Below are positions 53,447 to 62,140 of a stretch of 64,000 nucleotides of DNA, piece by piece. Location: contig NZ_RYFW01000005.1 of assembly GCF_004138335.1 (NCBI RefSeq), positions 248,001 to 312,000 of the forward strand, read 5' to 3'. Positions within the stretch are counted from its first letter, which is position 1; the number at the start of each line of letters is the position of its first letter. The notes under the pieces were generated by a model, which saw only the letters and a list, made by a program, of their open reading frames with translations, did no database searches and had not been told where the DNA came from. The translations under genes and the position numbers were made by a program. Source of the DNA: Peristeroidobacter agariperforans. GTDB taxonomy: Bacteria; Pseudomonadota; Gammaproteobacteria; Steroidobacterales; Steroidobacteraceae.

Positions 53447-55338
53447 TGCTGCCCTCCTGCATTGGCCTGCGCGCGAGTTGCACGATCGTAGCTATCGGCG
53501 ACCGCGTAGCGAGCCTGGCTTTCGTAGGATTCCAAGCGATCGCGACGGATGCCGAGCTCATTGATAGCGACCATCTCCAGCACCCGGCCCTGCCGCGCCA
53601 TGACCAGCGTGACCTGCTGAAGCGACTCGCCGACGCGTCGTCGCAAGCGTGTGATCGGGGCGCTGTAACCGACATAGCTGTGCATCGCCGCCTGCCGAGC
53701 ACGAACGAACGCCTGATACTGCGACCGCATCTTTGCGATGTCCGCATTGAGTTGTTCCAGGTGCTCGTAGGCTTCGGTCAGTCGCTCGTGGTATTGCGTG
53801 TTGAGCTGCCAGGTCAGCACGCCCTGCAAGCGCTCGAGGCGGCGTCGCTCGTGCTCAATGCTGGCCTCGGGCATGCTCTCGAGCGCTCGCTCGATCTCGT
53901 TCAGACGCTCGCGAACGATGCGCTCGTCCGCGGTCGCGAGATGGTCGGGTCTGGGCGCCGTCAACATGCCGTGCAGCCGCTTCTCGATGTTGTTGCGTTG
54001 TTCCTGACGCAAGCGGATCTGCGAGTCGAGCTCACGAAACTTCGCATCGACCTCCGGCAACAGCGGCTCGTAGTTCTTACGGCGCCGCTCGATGATGTCT
54101 TCGAAAGCGGCAAAGCTGCGCTGCCAGGTTTCCAGCTTCTTGCGCACGTCCTCCAGGTCCAGATAGTTCTGCAGCGCCGTCTGGAAATCGTGTGAAGCCA
54201 TCAGCGTTGCGAGGTAATAAGTTTCGGGGGATTCCGGCAGGCTGCGCAGACGAATGACCCAATCTTTGTCCTGGCGAATTTCCTCGCGCACCAGGGCCTT
54301 CAGGAACTTCCCTTCCCGAATGCTCCTGATCGAAGCATCGACACGCGCGCCTTCTGCGCTGAAAGTTTCCAGCGCGCGGCCATACATGAGCGCGGCCCGG
54401 CCGTTGACGTTCAATTTTCCGTACGCGTATGGCAGCGCCAGCAATGCTTCTTGTACGGCGCCATCGGTCACGTCGCGCTCGACGAGCGCAGTCCACGGCA
54501 CGATCGCTCTGTCGTACTGCTCGGCAGACATGGCCGCCCATCCCGAACGCAGCAGCGCCTGATTCGAGAACGGCCCTTCGAGTCGCACGCGATCGAAGGA
54601 GAGTTGCGCCCGCTCGAAGCGGTTCGACTCGAACAGCAGGTCGCCGAGAATCAGGTTCGACTTGTCCTTGATCGCTTTGACAGCGTCGTCCTGGGCCTGG
54701 ATCTTGCCGGCCTTGTCCAGCTGTTCGAGCGCCGCGTCCGCGCGCTGATCGTGTAACAACGCGATGCCGAGGTTGTACTCGGCGAAGCCTGTCAGCCCGT
54801 CGGCACCTTGCAGCCGTTGCAGTACGTTGGCAGCATCGGCGGGACGGCCGCTGGCGAGATAAACGTTCGCGCGCAGGAACTCGACTTCATCCCGAATGCT
54901 CTCGGGAATACGACCCTGGATGCGATCGAGCGCGTGCAACGCTTCCTCCAGTTGGTCTTTCTGGAAGTGGATGCGCGCCAGACGGAACGCCGCTTCATTG
55001 CGGACTGCTTCATCGACGGCGCCTTCGAGCACGGCCTTGATGGCGCGGCCGGCCCGATGGTGCATCCGATAGTTGAGCTCGAAATCTCCGACCGAGAACT
55101 GCGCCTCGCCGACGTGAAAGTGCAATGAGTCGAGCTGCGGCTCGTCGAGATCACGGTACTGGCCGAGCTCGGCATCGAGTCGTTCGAGCGCCTCCAGGTA
55201 CTGACCCTGGTGGGCGTAATACAGCGCCTCGCCAAAGTGCAGATCCTGGAGATCGCCGCCGGAACACGGCTGCACGGCGAGCAATGCCGTCAGACCGAGG
55301 CCGAGCGTGCTGTGGACTGCGCGAGTCATGACTCTCAC
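53443..55338 (-). CDS. Exported TPR/coiled-coil protein, 631 aa
   Basis: A signal peptide (about residues 1-27, LGLGLTALLAVQPCSG) is followed by TPR-like repeats to about residue 330 (LHFGEALYYAHQGQYLEALE, AEYNLGIALLHDQRADAALE). Beyond that, the protein becomes a long coiled coil rich in Arg, Glu and Leu (IRLRQEQRNNIEKRLHGML, RLNEIERALESMPEASIEH). It has a Cys in the signal region, but the lipobox is not convincing. It overlaps both neighbours by four bases. Role inferred: periplasmic scaffold of the machine. Confidence 0.82.
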   Translation of the reverse strand: MRVMTRAVHSTLGLGLTALLAVQPCSGGDLQDLHFGEALYYAHQGQYLEALERLDAELGQYRDLDEPQLDSLHFHVGEAQFSVGDFELNYRMHHRAGRAIKAVLEGAVDEAVRNEAAFRLARIHFQKDQLEEALHALDRIQGRIPESIRDEVEFLRANVYLASGRPADAANVLQRLQGADGLTGFAEYNLGIALLHDQRADAALEQLDKAGKIQAQDDAVKAIKDKSNLILGDLLFESNRFERAQLSFDRVRLEGPFSNQALLRSGWAAMSAEQYDRAIVPWTALVERDVTDGAVQEALLALPYAYGKLNVNGRAALMYGRALETFSAEGARVDASIRSIREGKFLKALVREEIRQDKDWVIRLRSLPESPETYYLATLMASHDFQTALQNYLDLEDVRKKLETWQRSFAAFEDIIERRRKNYEPLLPEVDAKFRELDSQIRLRQEQRNNIEKRLHGMLTAPRPDHLATADERIVRERLNEIERALESMPEASIEHERRRLERLQGVLTWQLNTQYHERLTEAYEHLEQLNADIAKMRSQYQAFVRARQAAMHSYVGYSAPITRLRRRVGESLQQVTLVMARQGRVLEMVAINELGIRRDRLESYESQARYAVADSYDRATRAQANAGGQQ

Positions 55339-55853
55339 CAGTCCCCTACTTGGATGGCCTCGCCGCCGGCCACCGTGATGCCGACCAGCTTCGGCTCGAC
55401 ACCTTTGTCGAGCGTGAAGCTGTCGCTGCGCGCATAGTCCCTACCGCCATCGAGCTTGCCCATCACGGACACCTCGAGCTGATGCGCGCCGGTCGGAATG
55501 TTGCCCGTATAGATCCGCTGCACACCGCCCTTCTGCAGCGCCTCGAGCTCTTTGTAGCTGTAGATGTAGTGCGCGACGAGCTTGCCGTCGAGCTGGATCT
55601 GTACCGAATCGAGTCGCATCGTTTCGCCCTTGGCGAGCGCCACGAACAGCGCGACATGTGTGTTCGACGGATACAGCAGCCTTTCCTCGAGACGGCGTAG
55701 CTCGGCGTCGATGCTCAGCACGTCGGATTTGATCTCTTGCACCTGCTCATCGAGGCCCTTCATTTGCGCTCGATAGCTGTCGTCGGCGGCGCCAATCGCG
55801 GCCCAGAGGCAGCAGCAAGCGCTGAACGTCGCGGTCCAGAAAGTCTTTTGCAT
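55335..55853 (-). CDS. Periplasmic accessory protein, 172 aa
   Basis: A signal peptide (about residues 1-23, ending AIGAAD) is followed by a short coiled coil (DEQVQEIKSDVLSIDAELRRL) and a beta-rich domain with LALFVAL-like and VQIQLDGKLVAHYIYS strands. TGNIPTGAHQLEVSVMGKLD resembles a carbohydrate-binding or PEGA-like fold. It is the first confident gene of the operon and overlaps the next gene by four bases. Its own ribosome site is weak. Family not recognised. Confidence 0.78.
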   Translation of the reverse strand: MQKTFWTATFSACCCLWAAIGAADDSYRAQMKGLDEQVQEIKSDVLSIDAELRRLEERLLYPSNTHVALFVALAKGETMRLDSVQIQLDGKLVAHYIYSYKELEALQKGGVQRIYTGNIPTGAHQLEVSVMGKLDGGRDYARSDSFTLDKGVEPKLVGITVAGGEAIQVGDW

Positions 55854-55906
55854 GGGGTTTCGCCTGATAGGGGCGGATTAAGTCAATGAACCAGGACGGT
55901 CCGGCT

Positions 55907-56116
55907 CTAGTGAGACACGCGAGCCCGCATGGTGCTCAGGCACGCGCGAGAGCGTGGCGCGGAAGCGCTCGCTGGGCACGAGGCAGGCGAGACAGCCGCT
56001 TTGGAAAAGCTCAGCGAAGAGAGAATGGTGCAAGTGAACGCAGACAGGGCGCCGCGCATATCGCGCGAGGACGGCAAGGCCGCACCCGCGTTCGCGATCG
56101 ATATCCATCGAGTCAT
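55907..56116 (-). CDS. Candidate small leader ORF after the head riboswitch, 69 aa
   Basis: The ATG at 56116 has a strong GGAGGTGG site six bases upstream and starts 65 bases after the aptamer. The product is Ser/Ala-rich with a mildly hydrophobic centre (ALSAFTCTILSSLSFS) and no family match. Another frame (55878-56129) is also open here, so coding is uncertain. It may be a leader peptide whose translation sets expression of the downstream operon. Confidence 0.35.
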   Translation of the reverse strand: MTRWISIANAGAALPSSRDMRGALSAFTCTILSSLSFSKAAVSPASCPASASAPRSRACLSTMRARVSH

Positions 56117-56180
56117 GAGCCACCTCCATTCAACCTTGGGCACGCACACGCGTGGGTTCGAGGCAGCCCGATTGCATCGG
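56117..56180 (-). promoter_or_regulatory. Candidate expression platform of the head riboswitch
   Basis: After a small CCGAT/ATCGG stem, nested pairings are possible: CCTC with the GAGG of the ribosome site (56160-56163 with 56123-56126), AACC with GGTT, and a CACGC/GCGTG stem inside. The ribosome site of the small ORF could therefore be hidden. No T-run is present, so translational or Rho-linked control is more likely than intrinsic termination. Confidence 0.5.
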
Positions 56181-56280
56181 ACGTCGACTCCGGCGGTCCC
56201 GCTGTCATGGAGCGCGCGAGGCGCTCTTTAGACCGGTGACTTTGCGTCGCCATCTTTCGATGGCTTTGCCCTTGACGTAA
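56181..56280 (-). promoter_or_regulatory. c-di-GMP-I (GEMM-I) riboswitch aptamer at the operon head
   Basis: The minus strand carries the same core as the element at 45965-46060: CAAGGGCAAAGCC, a perfect 6-bp hairpin with a GAAA tetraloop (56249-56264), GACGCAAAG (56240-56248), CACCGGTCTAAAG and a GAGCGC/GCGCTC hairpin. Then ACAGCGGGACCGCCGG follows. ACGTC/GACGT (56274-56278 with 56181-56185) can close the outer helix. The G20-equivalent is again G. The region upstream (56281-56530) is AT-richer and must hold the operon promoter; I can point only to a weak TAGACT -10 candidate. The leader to the first confident gene is 327 bases. Confidence 0.92.
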
Positions 56281-56530
56281 TTCGCCGGCGAACTTTGCTT
56301 GCCGAGGGAACGAATGGATGTGACACGAGTCTAACAATGCGAGAAAAATGTGACGCACTTCTCACTTTTCCGTGGGCACATTTAGTTCAACACGAACGGC
56401 CTTCTTGGAAGGTTTCATCTCACGACGATCTTTTGTTGACTCGGCAACCCGAGGACCGAGTCGCGAAGCAGCGGCTTTAACAATAATGATGGAAGGCTCT
56501 TGGAACGCGCTCACGATGGCGCGCTCGCCC

Positions 56531-58261
56531 TCATCGCCGCGCGAGCAGCACTATGATGATGACGATCAGGATCGCCGTGATCGTCTTCCAGAACATCACC
56601 GGGTGACGCTCCAGCAGCGGCGGCCGGGTTCTTCGCAGATGGGCGTCGTTGGGATGGCTCAGGTCGTACACGAACTCGGACAGCTCTTGATAGCGCCTGT
56701 CCGGATCCGGATGCGTGGCTCTCTTCAGGGTCTCGTCGATCCACGCCGGAAGGTCGCGCTCGTCATCCAGCAGCGATCGGTACACCAGGCGTCGTTGCGC
56801 GGCCTTGGTGGTTGCCTTGGCAACCTCAGTGCCGAATGGCAAGCGTCCCGTCAGCATTTGATAAGTGATGACGCCCAGCGAAAACAAATCCGAGCGTGAC
56901 GTGCCGGCGTCTCCTAGAAAATATTCCGGCGCCGTGTATTGAGCGGTGCCCGCCGGCAGATTCTGCACCGACGCGGCACTCTCGACGATTCCAGCAACGC
57001 GGGTGGATCCAAAGTCCATGATCTTCACGGTGCCAGTGGCATCGATCATGATATTTTCCGGCCGCAGGTCCTGATGCAGCATTTCCAGCCGATGGAACGC
57101 CTGCAAACCCCTGGCGATCTGCTCGACGATGCCTCGCACCGTGCTCAGCTGAGGCTTCGGATTGTCGATCATCCATTGCGTCAGCGTCTGACCATCGATG
57201 AACTCGGTGACCGTGTAGAGATAGTTGCGCTTGCGCGTTGGCGCGCAGGCCCGGACGACGTGTGGGCTGTCGATTCGACGTGCGATCCAGTCCTCGAGAA
57301 GAAATCGTTCCAAATAGGTTGGATCGCCGCTTAGATCCACCGATGGCGTCTTGATGACCACGGCCGGTGCCTCAGGCTCGGTAACATCCGTCGCAAGGTA
57401 CACGTGACTGCGGCTGCTGATCCGGATATCGCGGATGATTCTATAACCGTCGAACTCCATCCTCGGCGCAAGCTCCGGCGGTAGCGGCAACTCGCTGAGC
57501 TGGTGATGAAGTTCGCCCGCTTCAGCCTGCGGGACTGCATCGATGCGCACCAGTTGAATGGTCAGATTGTCATCGCTGCCCTGCTCCAGCGCCTCGCTGA
57601 CAATGGATTTCGCCACTATCTCGAGGTCCGCAGCGGGCTCGCACAGAGCATCGATGATGAATTTCGGATCGACGTGCTCGTGAATGCCATCCGTGGCCAG
57701 AATGAAAACGTCGCCCCGCTCCGCGTTCGCCGCCGAATAGTCGATCTCGAGCTGTGGATTCACACCCAAGGCGCGCCCGAGATAGCTCTTCTCGCGAGAG
57801 ATCCAGAGACGATGATCCTGGGTGAGCTGCTCGAGCGATCGATCCCGCAGTCGATAGATTCTGGAATCGCCGACGTGAAAGATGTGGGCCGTCGTGGACT
57901 TGATGACCAGTGCGCTCAGTGTGCAAACGTAGCCGCGGTCCTGGTCGTAACGATACTGGCTCTGACGCGTCTGCGCGTAGAGCCAGGAATTGATCGCCAT
58001 CAACACGCGCTGCGCGGACTGACGGACCGACCAGGCCGGTGAGGTGCAGTAGTAATCCTCCAGGAAGCCTTTCACGGTCGCCTCGCTGGCGATCTGACTG
58101 ACATTGCTGCTGCTGACGCCGTCGGCTAATGCGACGGCGATGCCTTTGGCGGTCAGTTGCGGCTCGTCGGGAATGCACGCGCCGTGAAAGTCCTGGTTGA
58201 TCTCCTTTCGGCCCGAGTCGGAATGCTGCCCTAAAGAGATCTGCAATCGAGCGGGCAGCAT
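56531..58261 (-). CDS. PP2C phosphatase/Ser-Thr kinase fusion protein
   Basis: 576 aa. The N-terminal PP2C domain (about residues 5-240) has GRKEINQDFHGA, VALADGVSSS and VGDSRIYRL, and later ATDGIHEHV and GSDDNLTIQLV, keeping the metal-binding Asp residues. A Hanks-type kinase follows (about 272-530), with VVIKTP near 302, HQDLRPENIMI near 393 (HRD replaced by HQD) and IMDFGSTRVAG near 413. One membrane helix ends the protein (ITAILIVIIIVLLARR). The kinase glycine loop is poorly conserved. It lies nine bases after the transporter gene, as in known nitrite-uptake loci, so it may control transport or nitrogen assimilation. Confidence 0.88.
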   Translation of the reverse strand: MLPARLQISLGQHSDSGRKEINQDFHGACIPDEPQLTAKGIAVALADGVSSSNVSQIASEATVKGFLEDYYCTSPAWSVRQSAQRVLMAINSWLYAQTRQSQYRYDQDRGYVCTLSALVIKSTTAHIFHVGDSRIYRLRDRSLEQLTQDHRLWISREKSYLGRALGVNPQLEIDYSAANAERGDVFILATDGIHEHVDPKFIIDALCEPAADLEIVAKSIVSEALEQGSDDNLTIQLVRIDAVPQAEAGELHHQLSELPLPPELAPRMEFDGYRIIRDIRISSRSHVYLATDVTEPEAPAVVIKTPSVDLSGDPTYLERFLLEDWIARRIDSPHVVRACAPTRKRNYLYTVTEFIDGQTLTQWMIDNPKPQLSTVRGIVEQIARGLQAFHRLEMLHQDLRPENIMIDATGTVKIMDFGSTRVAGIVESAASVQNLPAGTAQYTAPEYFLGDAGTSRSDLFSLGVITYQMLTGRLPFGTEVAKATTKAAQRRLVYRSLLDDERDLPAWIDETLKRATHPDPDRRYQELSEFVYDLSHPNDAHLRRTRPPLLERHPVMFWKTITAILIVIIIVLLARR

Positions 58262-58270
58262 CAGGTCCGA

Positions 58271-59095
58271 TTACGCGGCACGCGGGAACGCCTGCTTCTT
58301 CGGCGCCGTGCGCAAGTGCGTCGAATACAGCGTCAGTCCAGTGAACGACAAGCCGCCGACGAGGTTGCCGATGACCGTCGGGATCTCATTCCAGATGATG
58401 TAATCCATCACCGAGAAATTGCCGCCCATGATCAGCGCGGACGGGAACAGAAACATGTTCACCACGGAATGCTCGAATGTCATGGCGAAGAACACCATGA
58501 TGGGCATCCACATGGCGATCACCTTGCCGCCGACCGAGGTTGAAATCATGGCGCCCACCACACCGGTGGAGACCATCCAGTTGCACAGCACGCCACGAAC
58601 GAACAGCGTGAGCATGCCCGCCGCGCCATATTCCTTATAACCGAGCGTGCGCGACTCGCCGATGCCGGCGATGACCTTGCCAACTGCATTCGGCTCGGTA
58701 GAGAAGCCGAAGGTAAAAACGATCGCCATCATGATCGCGACCGTGACCGCGCCGGCCAGGTTGCCGGTGAATACCAATCCCCAGTTCTTGAGCACGCCGA
58801 CCAGCGTTACGCCCGGACGCTTGTCGATCAATGCAAGTGGCGACAGCACGAACACGCCTGTCAGCAGATCGAAGCCGAGCAGGTAAAGCATGCAGAAGCC
58901 GACAGGAAACAAAATCGCACCGATGATCGGGTAGCCGGTCTGCTGAGTGACCGCCACTGCGAACACCGCTGCCAATGCGAGAATGGCGCCGGCCATATAG
59001 GCGCGGATCAAGGTATCTCGCGTGGACATGAATACTTTCGATTCGCCCGCATCGACCATCTTGGTCACGAATTCCGACGGTGCCAGATAAGACAT
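58271..59095 (-). CDS. Formate/nitrite transporter family protein (NirC/FocA-type)
   Basis: The 274-aa protein has six membrane helices and the family segments VGFCMLYLLGFDLLTGVF, LKNWGLVFTGNLAGA and MWMPIMVFFAMTFEHSVVNM. The central His of the FEHSVVNM motif, in the channel of FocA/NirC, is present. Nitrite is favoured over formate because of the kinase/phosphatase neighbour, but nirB/nirD are not in this window. An AGAGG site precedes the ATG. Confidence 0.9.
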   Translation of the reverse strand: MSYLAPSEFVTKMVDAGESKVFMSTRDTLIRAYMAGAILALAAVFAVAVTQQTGYPIIGAILFPVGFCMLYLLGFDLLTGVFVLSPLALIDKRPGVTLVGVLKNWGLVFTGNLAGAVTVAIMMAIVFTFGFSTEPNAVGKVIAGIGESRTLGYKEYGAAGMLTLFVRGVLCNWMVSTGVVGAMISTSVGGKVIAMWMPIMVFFAMTFEHSVVNMFLFPSALIMGGNFSVMDYIIWNEIPTVIGNLVGGLSFTGLTLYSTHLRTAPKKQAFPRAA

Positions 59096-59759
59096 TGTTC
59101 TATTGCCTCTTGAATGTGAGCACTACCCGCTCGGAACCGGGCCGATTCGGGCATGAAGCTTCAATGGAATCTCGAGCGCGTAGTGGACCGCGCGAGTGTT
59201 CAGCGGGAAGGAGAGTTGCCCGCTATGGCAGCAGTGCCTTGCCGACCCGTCGTTGGATCAACAAGCCTGTGCAGCAAGAGCTATGCCAGGGACTGGAGGC
59301 GGTTTTGCGGGCAAAAGCAGGGGGACGATGCGCCGTTACGGTGCAGCGGATGCAGGCATCTGCCCTCTTGGAGAGCCTGAGATTTCGCAAAAGGGTTGCC
59401 GCGGTCTTAGAGCGCCGCCGCCGCGACCACCCTACTCCCGTGCTCAGCGGACGCAGGGTCCGGAGTGGCGAGGTTCATCACGGCTCCGGCGACGATGGCC
59501 GTCGCCGTGAGGGCACGGAAACCGGAACGGAGCGGATGCTTGGCGAACATGTGCAATCCAAATAGATCCGACGAGACGTGAGCCAAGACTAACCGGGTGG
59601 CGAGCGAGGCTCTAATCGATTCTGTCCCCGGCAACGATTGATACCTCCTATGTGGGAGCACAGTGAGACGCCCGCTGATGCGATACAGCTCGCGAATTCG
59701 CGTGCAGCTCTCGGGTCATCGTAAGATGCCGGTCATTCTCCGGCTCGAAGGACTCGCCG
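59096..59759. other. Gap of 664 bases with little evidence of genes
   Basis: Several open frames cross this stretch on the plus strand (from 59080, 59153 and 59196), but they are Cys/Arg/Pro-rich, have no family features and overlap each other in different frames. I reject them. It must contain the promoter of the transporter operon on the minus strand. A small minus-strand ORF at 59407-59550 is listed separately. Confidence 0.4.
59407..59550 (-). CDS. Candidate small exported peptide, 47 aa
   Basis: The peptide starts MFAKHPLRSGFRALTATAIV, with two Lys/Arg residues followed by a hydrophobic run (ALTATAIVAGAVMNLA) and an Ala-Ser-Ala-like cleavage site. This looks like a signal peptide with only about ten mature residues. 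The ribosome site is weak. It could be a short secreted or membrane peptide, or chance. Confidence 0.3.
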   Translation of the reverse strand: MFAKHPLRSGFRALTATAIVAGAVMNLATPDPASAEHGSRVVAAAAL

Positions 59760-60392
59760 ATGCCCACGCTGACCAATCATCTCCAGTTCGCGCTCGTTGC
59801 GCTCGCCATGGTGCTCACACCGGGTCCGAACATGATTTATCTGGTCTCACGCGCGATTTGTCAGGGACGGATGGCGGGACTGATCTCGTTGGGTGGCATC
59901 GCGCTGGGCTTCATGGTTTATCTGCTCTGCGCTGCGGCAGGCATTACTGCGATCTTCCTATCGGTGCCGCTTGCGTACGATGCGCTTCGCATCGCCGGCG
60001 CGATCTATTTGCTCCATCTGGCGTGGCAAGCCGTGAAGCCGGGCGGTCGGTCGCCGTTTCAGGTGCGGGATCTGCCGGAAGACAGCCCGCGTCGCTTGTT
60101 CGGTATGGGCCTCTTCACCAGTCTGCTGAACCCGAAGATCGCAATCCTGTATGTTTCCTTGCTGCCCCAGTTCATCCAGCCCGAACATGGCAGCGTGTGG
60201 GTTCAGTCGCTGGTGCTCGGGCTGACGCAGATCACGATCAGTGTGAGCGTCAACGCACTGATCGTTTTCATGGCGGGCAGCGTCGCCCTGTTCCTTGCTT
60301 CGCGGCCGTCATGGCAGGTGATCCAGCGGTGGCTGATGGGCACGGTGCTGGCCGGGCTCGCCGTGAGAATGGCCGTCGAATCGCGACGCTAG
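59760..60392 (+). CDS. LysE/RhtB-family exporter
   Basis: The 210-aa inner-membrane protein has about six helices. VLTPGPNMIYLVSRAICQGR near the N-terminus is the family signature, and FTSLLNPKIAILYVSLLPQF follows in the centre. Members export amino acids such as homoserine lactone, threonine or lysine; the substrate here is unknown. The stop overlaps the convergent HTTM gene by four bases. Confidence 0.92.
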   Translation: MPTLTNHLQFALVALAMVLTPGPNMIYLVSRAICQGRMAGLISLGGIALGFMVYLLCAAAGITAIFLSVPLAYDALRIAGAIYLLHLAWQAVKPGGRSPFQVRDLPEDSPRRLFGMGLFTSLLNPKIAILYVSLLPQFIQPEHGSVWVQSLVLGLTQITISVSVNALIVFMAGSVALFLASRPSWQVIQRWLMGTVLAGLAVRMAVESRR

Positions 60393-61894
60393 TGCGTGCA
60401 CACCTTCGGGCGCGCAAAGTCCACGTGCTTGAAGATGAGTAGCTTGCGCTCCCAGAGGTTCGCGTGAGTGAAGGCGCCCAGTGACTGAGCGGTCGCTCTC
60501 TCGTAGCGAACGCCGTTCAGTTCGTAAGTGACCCAGTGCTGGGGCTTCTTTCTGAGGCGTTCCTTGAGCGAGAACATTACCAGGCCCTGGTTGCGGTCGG
60601 CGAAATGTTGAAGGTCGGGGTCCGAGGACGCCTTGATCATCGCGACCTCGCTCTGATACGGAAACAGCGCCAGCGGCTGCGTGATCACCAGATGATTCGA
60701 CACACCCGCTTCCGTGTGCAGATTGCTGAACATGGCGATGGACGCCTCGGTGCGCAGCCCAAGGTAAGGCGCCGTGCACACGATGAATAGCGTTGCCGGC
60801 ACCGCATACAGCCACATCGGCCGCCGCGGCCCGACCGTTCCACGCCATGGCAGGTGATTGATCGCCGCATCCGCCAGCAGCAGCATCGTGACGCCGCCGT
60901 AGACGACCCACATCAGCACCCACACAGACTGGTAAACGTGCGAGAGCGGAATGCTCGCCTGACGGCTGAACACCGAAAGAACACCGACCAGCGCCACTGC
61001 CCCGCCGATCACGATTCCAAACGGCAACGCCTGGCCCAACATGCCGAAGCGCTCGCGCAATAGCCGGAACAATCGCGCGCAGTTGTCGTAGAACCGTTCG
61101 CTGACCTCTCGCGGCACCGACAGGATATACAGCGCCAGCACGAGGCTCGAGAAATCCATGTACCACGAGTACACGGAGATCGGGATCACGAAATGAAACA
61201 TCAGCGCCAGCAACAGGCCGACTGCGAACCAACGTTTCCAATACAGCGAGACGATGGCGATTGCCTCGACGATGAACGTGCTCCAGATCGCGAGATGCTT
61301 GCCCGCGAGGCTGTTCTGCAAGCCGAAGCCATCGGCCAGCGGCATATACAACGCCACGGCGCAGCTGACCCGTGGGTCGAGAAAGTCCGTGTTGATCTTG
61401 TGGAAGATGCCGTAGAAGTACATGACGGCCAGCAGCGCCCGCGCCACCACCCGCATGTTCTCGTAAATGTTCTCTCGCATCTGCGCAGAGTTGCCGTAGC
61501 GCAGGACGGCGTGTGCACAGATCGCGAGAATGCCTGCGTTCATGAACGCGGCGATCATTTTGTTGTTGCCCGCGACGGGCATGGCCATGGCGTAGCGCGT
61601 TGCCATCACGCCCGCCAGCAGCACCAGCAGCGGAGTCCAGCGCGGACGCCAGATCAACAGGAGTGCGACGGAGATTGCTGCCCAGCTCATCAGCCCAAGC
61701 AACGGGCCGTCGCGGAACAGCAGCATGGTGCGATCGCCGGCCAGGCTGAAAATAGCTGCGGCGGCCCACACGGGCGAAAACGCAATCAGGCCATCGGCAG
61801 AGACCCGTTCTGTCGCTCGACTCATCGATGGGCGCAAAAGGCGCCAGACGCTGTACCAGAACCGGTCAACGGAACGATCCGCGTGAGCGCTCAT
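60389..61894 (-). CDS. HTTM-type multi-pass membrane protein
   Basis: 501 aa with about nine membrane helices by eye. The central region with VMYFYGIFHKINTDFLDP and FALMFHFVIPISVYSW-like helices resembles the HTTM domain related to vitamin K gamma-carboxylase. The C-terminal soluble part has VTYELNGVRYERATAQSL. HTTM proteins are often found beside DCC-family proteins, and one lies divergently at 62296-62697. The true substrate is unknown. Confidence 0.75.
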   Translation of the reverse strand: MSAHADRSVDRFWYSVWRLLRPSMSRATERVSADGLIAFSPVWAAAAIFSLAGDRTMLLFRDGPLLGLMSWAAISVALLLIWRPRWTPLLVLLAGVMATRYAMAMPVAGNNKMIAAFMNAGILAICAHAVLRYGNSAQMRENIYENMRVVARALLAVMYFYGIFHKINTDFLDPRVSCAVALYMPLADGFGLQNSLAGKHLAIWSTFIVEAIAIVSLYWKRWFAVGLLLALMFHFVIPISVYSWYMDFSSLVLALYILSVPREVSERFYDNCARLFRLLRERFGMLGQALPFGIVIGGAVALVGVLSVFSRQASIPLSHVYQSVWVLMWVVYGGVTMLLLADAAINHLPWRGTVGPRRPMWLYAVPATLFIVCTAPYLGLRTEASIAMFSNLHTEAGVSNHLVITQPLALFPYQSEVAMIKASSDPDLQHFADRNQGLVMFSLKERLRKKPQHWVTYELNGVRYERATAQSLGAFTHANLWERKLLIFKHVDFARPKVCTH

Positions 61895-62140
61895 GCTCCT
61901 TGGTCCCCTCCCCTAAACTTATGTTTGTATCTGAAGTTCGAGCGCCGTTTTGAAGTCGGCCGAGTGTGCCAGCGGAGATCGCCCGGCGCCACCTGTCACC
62001 AACCAGCGCCACCGCGCCGCCTGCAGATGGAAGGCTGAAGCGAAAATCGTGCCGTCGTGTAAATACGGCATAGGTGAGCGCTGATGAATGTCACATGCTG
62101 TTGAAGTACTATCGCTGCAAGCTCAAAAGGTATCGAATGC

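Noticed and set aside
56281-56340. Duplicated DNA block shared by the two riboswitch regions beyond the aptamers
   Set aside because: Short stretches (CCATTCG, CCCTCGG) recur on different sides of the aptamers, so they do not form a collinear repeat.
56347-56366. CRP-like palindrome TGTGA...TCACT upstream of the head riboswitch
   Set aside because: The half-sites are separated by eight bases, not the six required by CRP, so I do not call an operator.
59080-59565. A 161-codon plus-strand frame after the transporter gene
   Set aside because: It overlaps the transporter start, has no convincing ribosome site and no recognisable motif.
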